Assembly (NCBI GenBank): GCA_023898725.1 | Contig: CP060236.1 | Coordinates: 62,001-126,000, forward strand | DNA length: 64,000 nucleotides | DNA from: Alphaproteobacteria bacterium | GTDB lineage: Bacteria; Pseudomonadota; Alphaproteobacteria; JAUHZC01 | Direction of reading: 5' to 3' | Part shown: piece by piece, positions 35,177 to 44,391 of the stretch | Numbering within the stretch: position 1 is the stretch's first letter | Layout: each line of letters starts with the position of its first letter | Translations under genes and position numbers: made by a program | Notes under the pieces: generated by a model | Told to the model about the DNA's origin: nothing | Database searches by the model: none | Seen by the model: the letters and a program-made list of their open reading frames with translations, nothing else

Positions 35177-35893
35177 ATGAACACCACAAACAGAAATGAT
35201 ACAATCCAAAAGACTTCTTATGGCAGTCTGAATCTTGCTTTGCGCTCTTACATGCAGCGTATTTACAATTACATGGCATCTGGATTAGCGATTTCAGGTT
35301 TTGTTGCGTACGCCATTGCCACATCGCCCGCTGCCATTCAAGTGATTTTCGGTACACCACTTGTCTATGTGGTCATGTTTTTGCCTCTCGTCATGGTGAT
35401 TACCCTTTCGGCGCGCATTCACAAAATGTCTGCCGCCAGCGCGCAAGTCATGTTTTGGCTTTATGCTGCTGCGGTGGGAGCATCTCTATCGTCTATTTTG
35501 TTGCTGTACACAGCCACAAGCGTAGCTCGCGTGTTTTTCATTACAGCAGGGATGTTCGCAACCACCAGTATTTACGGCTATACAACAAAACGTGATATCT
35601 CAGGATTTGGTGGGGCTTTAACGCTCGCTGTTGTCGGTATCATTATTGCCTCTATCACAAACATGTTTGTCCAAAGTGGTGGATTTCAGATGCTCATTTC
35701 TGCTGTAACCGTCCTTGTTTTCAGTGGTCTTGTTGCTTATGACACACAAAACCTGAAGGATCTTTTCTATCATATGCATGGACAATCGCGTGAGACCGTT
35801 GAAAAGGCATCTATTATTGGTGCACTGCGGTTATTCATGGATTTCATTAATATGTTTGTTGCCATGATACGTTTATTTGGTGATCGTCGCTGA
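35177..35893 (+). CDS. Bax inhibitor-1 family membrane protein
   Basis: 238 residues with seven hydrophobic segments. BI-1/YccA-type proteins are pH-sensitive cation leak channels or regulators of membrane proteases such as FtsH. Seen: SYMQRIYNYMASGLAISG near 21-38, FFITAGMFATTSIYGYTTKRDIS near 120-142 (in parts), and the C-terminal AYDTQNLKDLFYH...ASIIGALRLFMDFINMF with the conserved aspartates. ATG at 35177 has GAGG eight bases upstream. Divergent from LysR. Confidence 0.92.
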   Translation: MNTTNRNDTIQKTSYGSLNLALRSYMQRIYNYMASGLAISGFVAYAIATSPAAIQVIFGTPLVYVVMFLPLVMVITLSARIHKMSAASAQVMFWLYAAAVGASLSSILLLYTATSVARVFFITAGMFATTSIYGYTTKRDISGFGGALTLAVVGIIIASITNMFVQSGGFQMLISAVTVLVFSGLVAYDTQNLKDLFYHMHGQSRETVEKASIIGALRLFMDFINMFVAMIRLFGDRR

Positions 35894-35941
35894 CGCAAGA
35901 CAACTAACGGGGAATACGAAGACCCCCTCTTTTTTACGCAA

Positions 35942-35987
35942 CCCGATAGGTAGAAAAGCCCCCGCAGGGGCTTTTCTACCTATCGGG
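35942..35987. repeat. Perfect 21-bp palindrome with 4-base loop
   Basis: Left arm CCCGATAGGTAGAAAAGCCC plus C, loop CGCA, and the exact complement on the right. The middle part AAAAGCCCC/GGGGCTTTT resembles a bidirectional terminator, but the outer extension (CCGATAGGTAG) is unusual. Both strands stay open through it, as in Rickettsia palindromic elements. It lies 49 bp after the BI-1 gene. Confidence 0.8.
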
Positions 35988-36671
35988 AATTTAGGCGAGA
36001 GTTTAGGAAGGAGTACCACAGATTTCTCTTCATTTTCCCATTTCTTTTTATCAATACCGCCCCACAGAAGCAGATAAAATACCATCATTGGGGAAGAGGT
36101 TTATAGCTTTAAAAAAATCCCCACCGAGTTAGAGGCTATTGGTTATTTTTTCCACTCGCGTACAGAGGTGCGTCCGCCTTAACAGAAGCAGCTGTCAAGC
36201 CATCTCTATGCTTTTGTTCTTTGAAACTGGAGATCAGGGAAAAAATTGAGAATTCGCAGCACAAAGCAGAGAGAATATCCGACACTCTGTTTCCTACTAC
36301 CATACGGCCATTCCTGCTTTTAGTGATCGGGATAACTCTTTAGTATACACCTAGGTATACCCTGCCGTTTCTGCGCGTGTTTTTTTGACAAGATGAGCGC
36401 ACGAATATCTGCCGCATCATTTTTTTGGCAAAAAACATAGTGGTTAGTTCCTGATTGTTGGCATAGCAAACCACTATGCATTAGCAGTCTTTGTGTGTGT
36501 AGCCATATGAGTATGTATAAGCCAGAGGTGTGGCCATCGCCGTCGCAGGGAAATTTCGGACAAAAGCAACACGCCTCTTTCGTGTGAGTCATGTCTCACA
36601 GAAGCCCACATAAATAAAAGGGATAAGGTTCTCGTGTATAGAGGTTACGGGCCCTTAGCGGTTAGGAATGC
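35988..36671. other. 684-bp gap without a supported gene
   Basis: A 90-codon minus-strand frame (36320-36592) is cysteine-rich at one end, has no ribosome site and no recognisable product. Nothing else stands out. It may be decayed coding sequence. Confidence 0.45.
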
Positions 36672-37967
36672 TTAATTTTCAAGTTTCGCAAAAAGATCTT
36701 TTTCTGTGATTTTCTTTTCTTCTGGCTTTGCTAGGCTGATGATATGTTCAACAACAGCATTCTCAAGCAACGGTCCTCGTATTTCATCAATGGCACCCGG
36801 CGTATTTTTATAGTAATCAAGAATTTGCTTGGCATGTGCAGGGTTTTGATTGACCTTTTGCATGAGAGCTTCTTGTACTTTTTCCATAGGAATATCAAGC
36901 CCACGTTCATCTGAAATATGATTGAAAAGAAGACCAAGCTTTATCCGGCGACCTGCTACTTCGCTGATCTCTTTTTCTTGATCGTTGGTAAGTGTACCTT
37001 CGGGGGTATCAGTCTTCACGTTCTGACGCACGACTTGTGCCTCATGTGCAACCAGTGTCGGTGGTAAATCAAAGGTCACTGACACATCAAGAGCATCAAA
37101 GAGCTCTCGTTTGGTCAGGCTTAACGCCCGAGAATCCAACTCTTCTTGAAGGCGCGTTTCCACTTCTTTCTTTAGCTCTGCCAAAGATTTGAGACCCACT
37201 TTTTGCGCAAGCTCATCATTCTGTACATGAGGAATGCGCTTTTTTAATTTTTTAATGGTTACCTGATAAACAACGTGTTTATTGGCAATCTTAGCATCCG
37301 CGTGGCTGGGAAACACTGTTGGTATGGACACAACATCACCCACTTTAGATCCAACAACCTTTTCTTCAATAGCAGGCAGAACCTTTCGTTGCCCAAGTTC
37401 AAGCGTTACATCAGGTTGTGTGCTGTGGCCATCTTTGACACCGGGAATATCAAAAGCAAGATCAGCAATAACAACATGATCCTCTGAAACGATGTCGGCT
37501 GATGTATCCTCCTCAAACGTTGCTTGTTGATTAGCTATGCGCATTAATGAGTCATCAATCGATTGTGCCGATACCTCTGCTATGTATCGGGAGAATGTAA
37601 TGGCAGAAAAATCAGGAGGCGTTATTTCAGGATAGACCTCAACATGTAATTCAAATACAATTCCGGTTTTATCATCTTCGGAGATAATCTCAAGCTTGGG
37701 CCGAACAGCGGGGCGAATGCGTGTTTCAGCAAGGGCAGCCTGTGCTTTTTTTTCTACTTCTTGGCTAATGACATAATCATAAGCCTCCTGGCCATATTTT
37801 TTTTCCAAAACCGCTGCAGGGATTTTACCAGGACGAAACCCTGGAATCTTTCGGTTTTTGCTGATTTCAGCAAGGCGCCCATTTTTTGCTTTGGTAAGAA
37901 CATCAACAGGAATAACACCTCTGAAGTGGCGGATTAAACCTTCGGATTTTACTTCTTGCAGTTGCAT
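36672..37967 (-). CDS. tig: Trigger factor
   Basis: 431-residue ribosome-bound chaperone. N-terminal ribosome-binding domain with the signature GFRPGKIPAAVLEKKYG near 44; peptidyl-prolyl isomerase domain near 150-240 (DHVVIADLAFDIPG); C-terminal helical arms to the end. Length standard. In most alphaproteobacteria it directly precedes clpP; here it faces away on the other strand and is 5 kb beyond lon. tRNA-Leu lies 35 bp upstream, its usual partner. Confidence 0.95.
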   Translation of the reverse strand: MQLQEVKSEGLIRHFRGVIPVDVLTKAKNGRLAEISKNRKIPGFRPGKIPAAVLEKKYGQEAYDYVISQEVEKKAQAALAETRIRPAVRPKLEIISEDDKTGIVFELHVEVYPEITPPDFSAITFSRYIAEVSAQSIDDSLMRIANQQATFEEDTSADIVSEDHVVIADLAFDIPGVKDGHSTQPDVTLELGQRKVLPAIEEKVVGSKVGDVVSIPTVFPSHADAKIANKHVVYQVTIKKLKKRIPHVQNDELAQKVGLKSLAELKKEVETRLQEELDSRALSLTKRELFDALDVSVTFDLPPTLVAHEAQVVRQNVKTDTPEGTLTNDQEKEISEVAGRRIKLGLLFNHISDERGLDIPMEKVQEALMQKVNQNPAHAKQILDYYKNTPGAIDEIRGPLLENAVVEHIISLAKPEEKKITEKDLFAKLEN

Positions 37968-38002
37968 AACATGGGTCTCTCAAGGGAATTTTTGTGAACG
38001 TG

Positions 38003-38087
38003 TGGTGCGGGTGGAGGGACTTGAACCCCCACGCCTCTCGGCGCCAGAACCTAAATCTGGTGCGTCTGCCAATTTCGCCACACCCGC
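38003..38087 (-). tRNA. tRNA-Leu (anticodon UAG)
   Basis: 85 bases with long variable arm and encoded CCA. Acceptor GCGGGTG/CACCCGC; anticodon stem CCAGA/TCTGG around loop TTTAGGT (TAG); variable arm CGCCGAGAGGCG; T loop TTCAAGT. Confidence 0.97.
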
Positions 38088-38129
38088 ATATGCATGTATT
38101 CTTATCTGTTTCTCAAGAAAAAATCAATC

Positions 38130-39380
38130 CTAAGAGAGGAGAAATTTTGTTTTTCTCAGCTGAAAAAGGAGAAATGCCACAACTGAGGATGCTATCATAA
38201 TTATAGACGTCGGAATAAGTGTTGTATCATCAAATACGCCTGCTAAGTATGCCCCAAACGCACTTGTTATTTTTCGCAGGCTATTACTCACTGCTGCTGC
38301 ACACCCCTTATCATCCTCAAAAAATGAAATTGATTTCGAAACTGATGGACTAAAAGTTAAGGACATACCAATCATGTAGGTACCCAGTACCATAAATGTC
38401 CACGCCATTTCACTCAAGAAAACACCGGCTATAATAAAATGTATGACACCAGCCGCTACCGTAACCTTCAGTCCCAAAGCCAGCGTGCGCTCTAACCCAA
38501 TGCTGTTAATAGAGCGACTTAAAAAAAACTGGCCAATTAGATAAAAGCCCGTCAAATAGAGACTATTTGTAGAATAATCTTTCTCGGATACATTGAACAC
38601 AAGGGGGAAATAGACGGGATAAACAGTTATCGCACACCAAAATCCCAAAACCAGCAGAGGGCTTTGAAGGGCAAACATCATAAACTTAGGGCTCCCTAAA
38701 ATCTTTCGGTAGCTACGAATGGAGAGTTTAAGGCGCTGAGTAGCCTGACTCCAAGGAGATCGCAGCGCTGAGGCCCGCGTACGCTGTGGTACAGTTTCGA
38801 TCATGTAGCGTAATGCCCCTATGAGAACAAGCATCCAAATAGCTGCACCCACAAAAATAAAGCGCCACCCCATGAGCATACTAATTTTTGCACCGATAAA
38901 CGGAGCAATTATGGGACCAGGTGCTGCAAACACAGAGGTCCACCCCATGACTTTGGCAGCCTGGCCGGGTGTGCGAATATCCTGAACAGACGCAACAGCT
39001 ACCACGCTAAAGGACCCAGCCCCTAATCCTTGTAGGAGGCGACCCACCTGAAAGGAGTATACTTCAAAAGCAAGGGCACTCACGATGCAGCCAACAAAGC
39101 ATATGACGCCACCCACACATAAAATATATTTGCGTCCATAGTTGTCCGACAGAGCACCATAGATAGGGGCTGTAATAGCATTTCCCAGGAGACAAATGGC
39201 AATGCCGTACTGGATTGTATTCTGAGACACCCCAAATTCTTTTGAAATCGTGATAATTTGGGTAGAGTAAATGGTGGGCAGTAACATTCCCGAGGTAATC
39301 ATTATGATACACAGAAGTGCATTGTAGAGCTTGGTAGTCATTGATTTGAAAAAAATTACGTCCTTACAGTATTTGCCCAT
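38130..39380 (-). CDS. Bcr/CflA-family MFS efflux transporter
   Basis: 416 residues, 12 membrane helices of the drug:H+ antiporter-1 group. Motif A is GALSDNYGRKYIL near 80 and motif C-like GWTSVFAAPGPIIAPFIGA near 145-163. Such pumps export bicyclomycin, chloramphenicol or sulfonamides, or amino-acid derivatives; the substrate is unknown here. The N-terminal 13 residues may be extra, with Met14 (39341) as the true start. It stands alone between tRNA-Leu and divergent nth. Confidence 0.85.
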   Translation of the reverse strand: MGKYCKDVIFFKSMTTKLYNALLCIIMITSGMLLPTIYSTQIITISKEFGVSQNTIQYGIAICLLGNAITAPIYGALSDNYGRKYILCVGGVICFVGCIVSALAFEVYSFQVGRLLQGLGAGSFSVVAVASVQDIRTPGQAAKVMGWTSVFAAPGPIIAPFIGAKISMLMGWRFIFVGAAIWMLVLIGALRYMIETVPQRTRASALRSPWSQATQRLKLSIRSYRKILGSPKFMMFALQSPLLVLGFWCAITVYPVYFPLVFNVSEKDYSTNSLYLTGFYLIGQFFLSRSINSIGLERTLALGLKVTVAAGVIHFIIAGVFLSEMAWTFMVLGTYMIGMSLTFSPSVSKSISFFEDDKGCAAAVSNSLRKITSAFGAYLAGVFDDTTLIPTSIIMIASSVVAFLLFQLRKTKFLLS

Positions 39381-39505
39381 TTAATTAAAACTTTACTAAT
39401 CTTTCTTTTGGTTTTACCCCTTATTATAATATGCTCAATGGCCACATACCTTGATGCAAAGAGCAAAACCCGCTAGTGTTAATACCTAGAAACACCAACA
39501 ATGCT

Positions 39506-40138
39506 ATGATTTCACACGCTACGGTTGCTGCCATTTTCCAAACATTCGCAGCAAGAAATCCAGAACCAGAAACAGAGCTTGTCTACACAAACAACTTCAC
39601 ACTTCTTGTTGCGGTTGTTCTTTCCGCCCAGAGTACCGACACAGGCGTTAACAAGGCAACACGGGAACTGTTCTTTGTTGCTGACACTCCACAGAAAATG
39701 GTTCGTCTGGGGCCGGATAAAATCAGGAACTATATACGTACCATTGGTCTTACAAATACAAAAGCAAAAAATGTTTATGAATTAAGCAAAATTCTCTGCG
39801 AAAACTACGAGGGATGTGTGCCAGCACACCGTGAAGACCTTGAAAAACTTCCTGGTGTGGGGCGTAAAACGGCTAATGTTGTTCTTAATGTCGCTTTTAA
39901 TCAACCAACAATGGCCGTGGATACCCATATTTTCCGGGTATCCAATCGTATTGGCCTCACCCATGCGAAGACCCCCCGGGAGTCCGAGGATCAATTACTC
40001 GGGTGTATTCCGCCGCAGTACCTTCAACACGCGCATCACTGGTTAATTCTGCACGGGCGCTATATCTGCAAAGCCCGCACGCCCAACTGTTCCGCTTGTC
40101 CAATCGCACACCATTGCACTTACTTTAAAACGCTTTGA
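39506..40138 (+). CDS. nth: Endonuclease III
   Basis: 210 residues. DNA glycosylase/AP lyase for oxidised pyrimidines. Helix-hairpin-helix LPGVGRKTANVVL with catalytic Lys121, Asp139 in AVDTHIFRV, and the 4Fe-4S site C188-x6-C-x2-C-x5-C. ATG at 39506 gives the E. coli length; a GTG at 39476 is an alternative. It will need clusters from the isc system at the left of the window. Confidence 0.95.
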   Translation: MISHATVAAIFQTFAARNPEPETELVYTNNFTLLVAVVLSAQSTDTGVNKATRELFFVADTPQKMVRLGPDKIRNYIRTIGLTNTKAKNVYELSKILCENYEGCVPAHREDLEKLPGVGRKTANVVLNVAFNQPTMAVDTHIFRVSNRIGLTHAKTPRESEDQLLGCIPPQYLQHAHHWLILHGRYICKARTPNCSACPIAHHCTYFKTL

Positions 40139-40251
40139 TGCAAGCGCCGACCACCCTTGTGATTTTCTGTGAGAACCACATGAGTACGCATATTATCCAA
40201 GAGGCCCATCGCTCTTATCCACCAAAGAGTCTAAAAACGTGTAATCAGTCA

Positions 40252-40280
40252 TTGAAATTTTAACTATTTGCCCATATATA
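40252..40280 (+). promoter_or_regulatory. Promoter of ssrA
   Basis: TTGAAA (40252-40257) and TATATA (40275-40280) with a 17-bp spacer, placing the start near 40287. Confidence 0.65.
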
Positions 40281-40286
40281 TAGGAA

Positions 40287-40640
40287 GTCAGCCTGCTGAC
40301 TATGGTAATAAACGGCTTATGGAATAAGCGTTACGGACCCGGGGGCGGTACCCGGCATCTCCACCAATTAAGCGCTTGCGTTTACTTGGTGGGGATGAAA
40401 CAGGATCGACGTGCGTAGTAAAGATAGGTTTTTTACCCGGTGTTGTTCCGCTGTTACCGGACTAAAATATATAATTGCAAACGAAAATCGTATTGCTATG
40501 AATGACAATTACTCCATGGAAGCTCTAGTAGCCGCCTAAAGTGTGTCATTTGTGCGGTTTGTGGGGCACCGGGCAACAGAAAGCCCCACACTCCTATTGT
40601 CTGCCGATTGTCTGCTGAAACATAGACCAGATACCTTTGC
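40287..40640 (+). ncRNA. ssrA: Transfer-messenger RNA, circularly permuted two-piece form
   Basis: Rescues stalled ribosomes and tags the product for ClpXP. The acceptor piece comes first: T arm CCGGG-GGCGGTA-CCCGG and 3' acceptor strand CATCTCC with A and CCA at 40356-40366. A 24-base spacer follows. The coding piece then starts GGGGATGAAACAGGATCGAC at 40391; GGGGATG pairs with CATCTCC (one G-U). The tag frame is 40477-40539: ANENRIAMNDNYSMEALVAA then TAA, ending in the ALVAA degron. PK-like stem GTGGGGC/GCCCCAC follows. The 5' end is from the promoter; the 3' end is approximate. Confidence 0.92.
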
Positions 40641-40871
40641 TGAGAGAGCCTTTTAAAAACACCTTTTGAAAAATATTCTTTACCAATTTTTCCCAAACAT
40701 CAGTAGCACTCCCTTAGGATTCACAGTGACTGACAGAGGCTCAGATACTTTCATATCTTCAGAAAATACCTCCAACAAGATGCACGCACACTGCTAGAAA
40801 TAGGTGCTGCTGCCCTCCTCCTAAGCCCTCTACACAAAAGCAGTGGTCCCAGCATTCTTTCATTTGTGATC

Positions 40872-41429
40872 ATGAGAAAACGCCCTCTTTTCATTAATTG
40901 TATTCATGCGTATACTGATCCAGAGACAATTGTTGCAAGGGAGCGAATGGCGACTATTATTTCGAATGTTTTTTCTCTGCACACACGGGGAAATGGCAAC
41001 AAGGGTGCCAAAACCCTCAAAACCTTGATTATCAAAGCCGCGCAAGAAGGATTTTTCTCGGTTCAGACATCTCTCCCCCAACCCCCTTATCACACCCTAC
41101 GTTATCACAAAGCTTTCCCAAAAGATCCCTTCACACGCACGGGACAGACTGTACATGACCTATACTGCGAGCAAACCACTGCTGACATCCGTGCCAGATT
41201 TGAGTCATGCGAAGGATACACACTCGAAACAGGTGCATACTACGCCCCGTACTTTCGCAGAGATGACGATCCTGTATCCAGTCTTCTAGGGCACCTTAGC
41301 CCTCACAATCACCCCACAGGCTTTGTCTACCCTCTTATGGATAGCGATGATGCCTATGCGGAAGAGTGCCTCGAGCACAGCCTTTGGGATACGCAACACG
41401 CTGTTATTGATTTTCCTTCTGAAGTCTAA
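40872..41429 (+). CDS. Hypothetical protein, 185 residues
   Basis: No signal peptide or membrane helix. Begins MRKRPLFINCIHAYTDPE; rich in His, Pro, Asp and Tyr (TSLPQPPYHTLRYHKAFPKDPF; ETGAYYAPYFRRDDDP in parts). Second half acidic. No family or motif recognised and no clear ribosome site, so it may be lineage-specific or a decaying gene. It stands alone between ssrA and a convergent ABC exporter. Confidence 0.5.
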   Translation: MRKRPLFINCIHAYTDPETIVARERMATIISNVFSLHTRGNGNKGAKTLKTLIIKAAQEGFFSVQTSLPQPPYHTLRYHKAFPKDPFTRTGQTVHDLYCEQTTADIRARFESCEGYTLETGAYYAPYFRRDDDPVSSLLGHLSPHNHPTGFVYPLMDSDDAYAEECLEHSLWDTQHAVIDFPSEV

Positions 41430-41606
41430 GAAAATCCACAAAGACACCCCTCTGCACAGCAATGATTCACAACCAACTGTTCGCAGACATCACCTGCCCC
41501 CCAAAACGTTGCTTAGACTGACGTACTGCTTATAGTGACGATACAGGAACATTCTGGTGATTAAGGCATTATCTTTGCATGTCCTTCTCGCTTGAGGCGC
41601 ATATGA

Positions 41607-43292
41607 TCAAATAATTGCTTTTTCTCTGCTGGGATGGGGTGTTTGACTTAGATGCTCCGTGTGCGCTTTGTCAAGATCCATGGTATTACTGGTATAGGCC
41701 TCTACGTCTGGATGGTGGGATGTCATCACCAACGTTCCTACGCATCTGTGCAACAGACCCAGTAAAGCTAAGCGTGCCTGCTGGTCAATACTATCAAGCG
41801 TTTCATCAAGAACCAGGACATTCGGTTTATAAACCAACGCTCTCGCCAACCAAAGACGTGCACGCTGACCTCCCGAAAGCACCATACCCAAGTCTCCCAC
41901 AAGGGCATGCAAACGCTCTTGAGGCCCGATAAATTCCTCAAGCCCTACATCACGCAACGCATTATGCACAGTATCCAAGGAAATCTGTGGATCCCCCAGC
42001 GTTACATTAAAAAGAAGTGACCCATGGTACAAACTGACATCCTGAGGGATATACATCAACCGGGTATCCGAACGATAAGTTACAGTGCCTTGTGTCGGCG
42101 ATAGAACACCAGCTATAATATTTACAAGCGTTGATTTACCTGATCCATTTGTTCCCTTGATGAGGTATGTCTCTCCCTCAGCTATCCGCAACCGACAGCC
42201 TCTTAAGACCTGCGTTTTGCCATAGGCAAAAGATATTCCTTCCACCGCCACCAATGCATCCTGAGAAATCCGAGAGATGGCAGAACCGCCATCGCTCGTA
42301 ATGGAAAGAATGCGCACAACTTGCTCAAGGTCAGTCATACTTTCTGTCACTTGGCGTCCATCACGCATCAGGTTACTCAAGGGCATCAACACAACCAGAA
42401 GCTGTCCGTGAATAAGGATAAAAGTACCCTGAGAGATTTCCCCGCACAGAACAAGATACATCCCTGTGCCCAGAACGCTTGTAAACCATATCGCTTTTGC
42501 CACATGCAGAGCTATTTGCAGCAAATTACTGGACGTATTCGTTGCCTGCCATATCGCCGCTTCATTATCCGCCATATTCGCCAAACGTGTCATTTCAAAC
42601 GTAAGATTTGTGCGGGTATGCTCATTTTGCAAAAGACTATCCGTTGCATCACGTACAAATGTATCCGAAGCATTCCAAGCTTTTTTGCGCACCCGCCGAT
42701 AGTGAGGAAGGGCTTTCACAAGCACCACACACACAAGGGATACACCCATAAGATAGGGAAAGACAACAAGCCCCATTGTCACAAAAAAAACAGAAACAGC
42801 CACAAATTTTCCTGCGGAAGGGATGATTTGCAAAACGCCAATCCGCAATAATGTTCGTGTGCTTTGACTGACACGGCGCATCGCGGAAATCACATCCGAG
42901 AGGGCAAGAGCGCGGCGCTTTTCAAGACTCAGGCGATGTACATGCATCAACACCTGCAATCGGACTGCTCGGATTATATAGTTCGTGATAGGAAAAAATA
43001 CAATGTCATTCACACTGCTCAAAATATCGCGCATGGCTTTTAGGATGCCATAGTTTACCACAAGCAAAAAAGGAACAAGAACACCGTGCGTTTCTGGTGA
43101 CAGATTCAGAATATATTTGAATGCATAAGGTATAGCCGTTGCGACACCGATTTCACCAACAATGATTGAAACACACAGAAGCCATCGCCAGAAAAAGGAC
43201 GCCCCTTGTGACGACAAAACGCCCCTGTAGAGGTCAATAATTGGTCGTGTAGGTAACGTCTTAAATATCTGTGTGAATGGATAAACCCTCAA
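41607..43292 (-). CDS. ABC exporter half-transporter (Atm1/MsbA-like)
   Basis: 561 residues: an N-terminal six-helix exporter domain (about 30-320) fused to an ATPase. Walker A GTNGSGKST near 378, signature LSGGQRARLWLARAL near 474, Walker B VLVLDETLDSID near 500, H-loop TSHHP near 528. FILIHGQLLVVLMPLSNL in helix 6 recalls the Atm1/HMT1 group that exports glutathione-sulfur or metal conjugates, but the match is not strong enough to name it. Probably a homodimer in the inner membrane. Confidence 0.82.
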   Translation of the reverse strand: MRVYPFTQIFKTLPTRPIIDLYRGVLSSQGASFFWRWLLCVSIIVGEIGVATAIPYAFKYILNLSPETHGVLVPFLLVVNYGILKAMRDILSSVNDIVFFPITNYIIRAVRLQVLMHVHRLSLEKRRALALSDVISAMRRVSQSTRTLLRIGVLQIIPSAGKFVAVSVFFVTMGLVVFPYLMGVSLVCVVLVKALPHYRRVRKKAWNASDTFVRDATDSLLQNEHTRTNLTFEMTRLANMADNEAAIWQATNTSSNLLQIALHVAKAIWFTSVLGTGMYLVLCGEISQGTFILIHGQLLVVLMPLSNLMRDGRQVTESMTDLEQVVRILSITSDGGSAISRISQDALVAVEGISFAYGKTQVLRGCRLRIAEGETYLIKGTNGSGKSTLVNIIAGVLSPTQGTVTYRSDTRLMYIPQDVSLYHGSLLFNVTLGDPQISLDTVHNALRDVGLEEFIGPQERLHALVGDLGMVLSGGQRARLWLARALVYKPNVLVLDETLDSIDQQARLALLGLLHRCVGTLVMTSHHPDVEAYTSNTMDLDKAHTEHLSQTPHPSREKAII

Positions 43293-43338
43293 TATATGCG
43301 TGACATATCCGTGTTTCTTGACCCAAGAAACACATACG

Positions 43339-43414
<76 letters not shown>

Positions 43415-43482
43415 CACAATGTAGATGGGAATACCAAATCAACAAGGAATTGTCGACCCATTTTTTTAATTGCGGAGACACC

Positions 43483-43511
43483 TTGCAATTTTCTGAGGAA
43501 TTCGCTATACC
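43483..43511 (+). promoter_or_regulatory. Promoter of rpmE
   Basis: TTGCAA and TATACC with 17-bp spacing; start near 43518, after the ATG at 43512, so the ribosomal gene must begin at 43542. Confidence 0.55.
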
Positions 43512-43541
43512 ATGCGTAAATATATTCATCATGAGTTACGT

Positions 43542-43766
43542 ATGAAAAAAGGCATTCACCCCAATTACCACACCATCAAGGTTGTGATGACCGACGGTAC
43601 TGAGTTTGAAACACGATCCACATGGGGCAAAGAAGGCGATGTTATGCGTCTGGATATTGACCCAACATCTCACCCAGCATGGACAGGTGTCCATCGGTTA
43701 ATTGACAGCGGTGGACAGCTCGCTAAGTTCCGCAATCGCTTTAAAGACCTTGGGATTAAATCATAA
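43542..43766 (+). CDS. rpmE: 50S ribosomal protein L31
   Basis: 74 residues, MKKGIHPNYHTIKVVMTDGT to FRNRFKDLGIKS (in parts). It lacks the four zinc cysteines, the C-minus form frequent in alphaproteobacteria. The start follows from the promoter position and homologue length; an upstream in-frame ATG at 43512 is rejected. Followed 27 bp later by bolA and grxD. Confidence 0.93.
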   Translation: MKKGIHPNYHTIKVVMTDGTEFETRSTWGKEGDVMRLDIDPTSHPAWTGVHRLIDSGGQLAKFRNRFKDLGIKS

Positions 43767-43793
43767 GTCAGTCCTCGTCTTTTTGGGGAAACC

Positions 43794-44060
43794 ATGGTAG
43801 AAGGAACTGCGTACATGCCCATGCCAGCCAATGATATCGTTGATATGGTAATGCGCGGCATCCCAGATGCCCAGGTGACAATCACCGATTTGCGTGGTGA
43901 CCAAAATCACTATGCCATTACTGTTGTAAGCCCTTCATTTTCAGGGCTCTCTCGGCCTGCACAGCATAAACGTGTCTATACAGCCCTGGGACATCATGTG
44001 GGAACTACCATCCATGCCCTATCGATCACAACGCAGACTGAAGGAAGCTCACATGCTTGA
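43794..44060 (+). CDS. bolA: BolA-family protein
   Basis: 88 residues. Partner of CGFS glutaredoxins in Fe-S cluster transfer and iron sensing. The BolA helix-turn-helix-like fold is seen in DIVDMVMRGIPDAQVTITDL and HYAITVVSPSFSGLSRPAQHKRVY (in parts), with the cluster-ligand histidine region near HKRVY. GGGGA lies six bases before ATG. The last eight bases overlap grxD, so the two partners are made together. Confidence 0.92.
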   Translation: MVEGTAYMPMPANDIVDMVMRGIPDAQVTITDLRGDQNHYAITVVSPSFSGLSRPAQHKRVYTALGHHVGTTIHALSITTQTEGSSHA

Positions 44061-44391
44061 TGAATCACTGAAAGCCTCTATACAAGAAATCATTACCAGC
44101 CATGATGTTGTCCTCTTTATGAAGGGATCAGCACAGTTTCCCATGTGTGGTTTTTCTGGTTACGTAGTCCAAGCATTAAACCGCCTTCGTATTCCTTTTC
44201 ATGCTGTGGATGTGTTACAGAACTCTGAGATTCGCGAGGGCATCAAGATCTTTTCCGATTGGCCAACAATTCCACAACTCTATGCCAAAGGAGAGTTCAT
44301 TGGGGGTGCGGATATTGTGCGCGAAATGTTTGAATCTGAGGAATTAAGCAATTATTTTGCGGAAAAAAACATTACCCCTGTAGCGGCTTAA
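44053..44391 (+). CDS. grxD: Monothiol glutaredoxin, CGFS type
   Basis: 112 residues. Carries and transfers [2Fe-2S] clusters with BolA. CGFS active site with Cys32 (QFPMCGFSGYVVQ), WPTIPQLYAKGEFIGGADIV near 73-92 (in parts) for glutathione binding. ATG at 44053 has GGAAG upstream, within the bolA end. Length standard (about 110). Confidence 0.95.
   Translation: MLDESLKASIQEIITSHDVVLFMKGSAQFPMCGFSGYVVQALNRLRIPFHAVDVLQNSEIREGIKIFSDWPTIPQLYAKGEFIGGADIVREMFESEELSNYFAEKNITPVAA

Noticed and set aside
35873..36088. Opposed frames encoding the same peptide
   Set aside because: The similarity is a by-product of the perfect palindrome at 35942-35987, not of two genes.
36320..36592. 90-codon cysteine-rich minus-strand frame
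   Set aside because: Looks at first like a metal-binding protein, but the cysteines are irregular, there is no ribosome site and the rest is featureless.
42321..42851. 176-codon plus-strand frame
   Set aside because: Antisense to the transmembrane part of the ABC exporter, which has clear ATPase motifs in frame; composition is that of a shadow frame.
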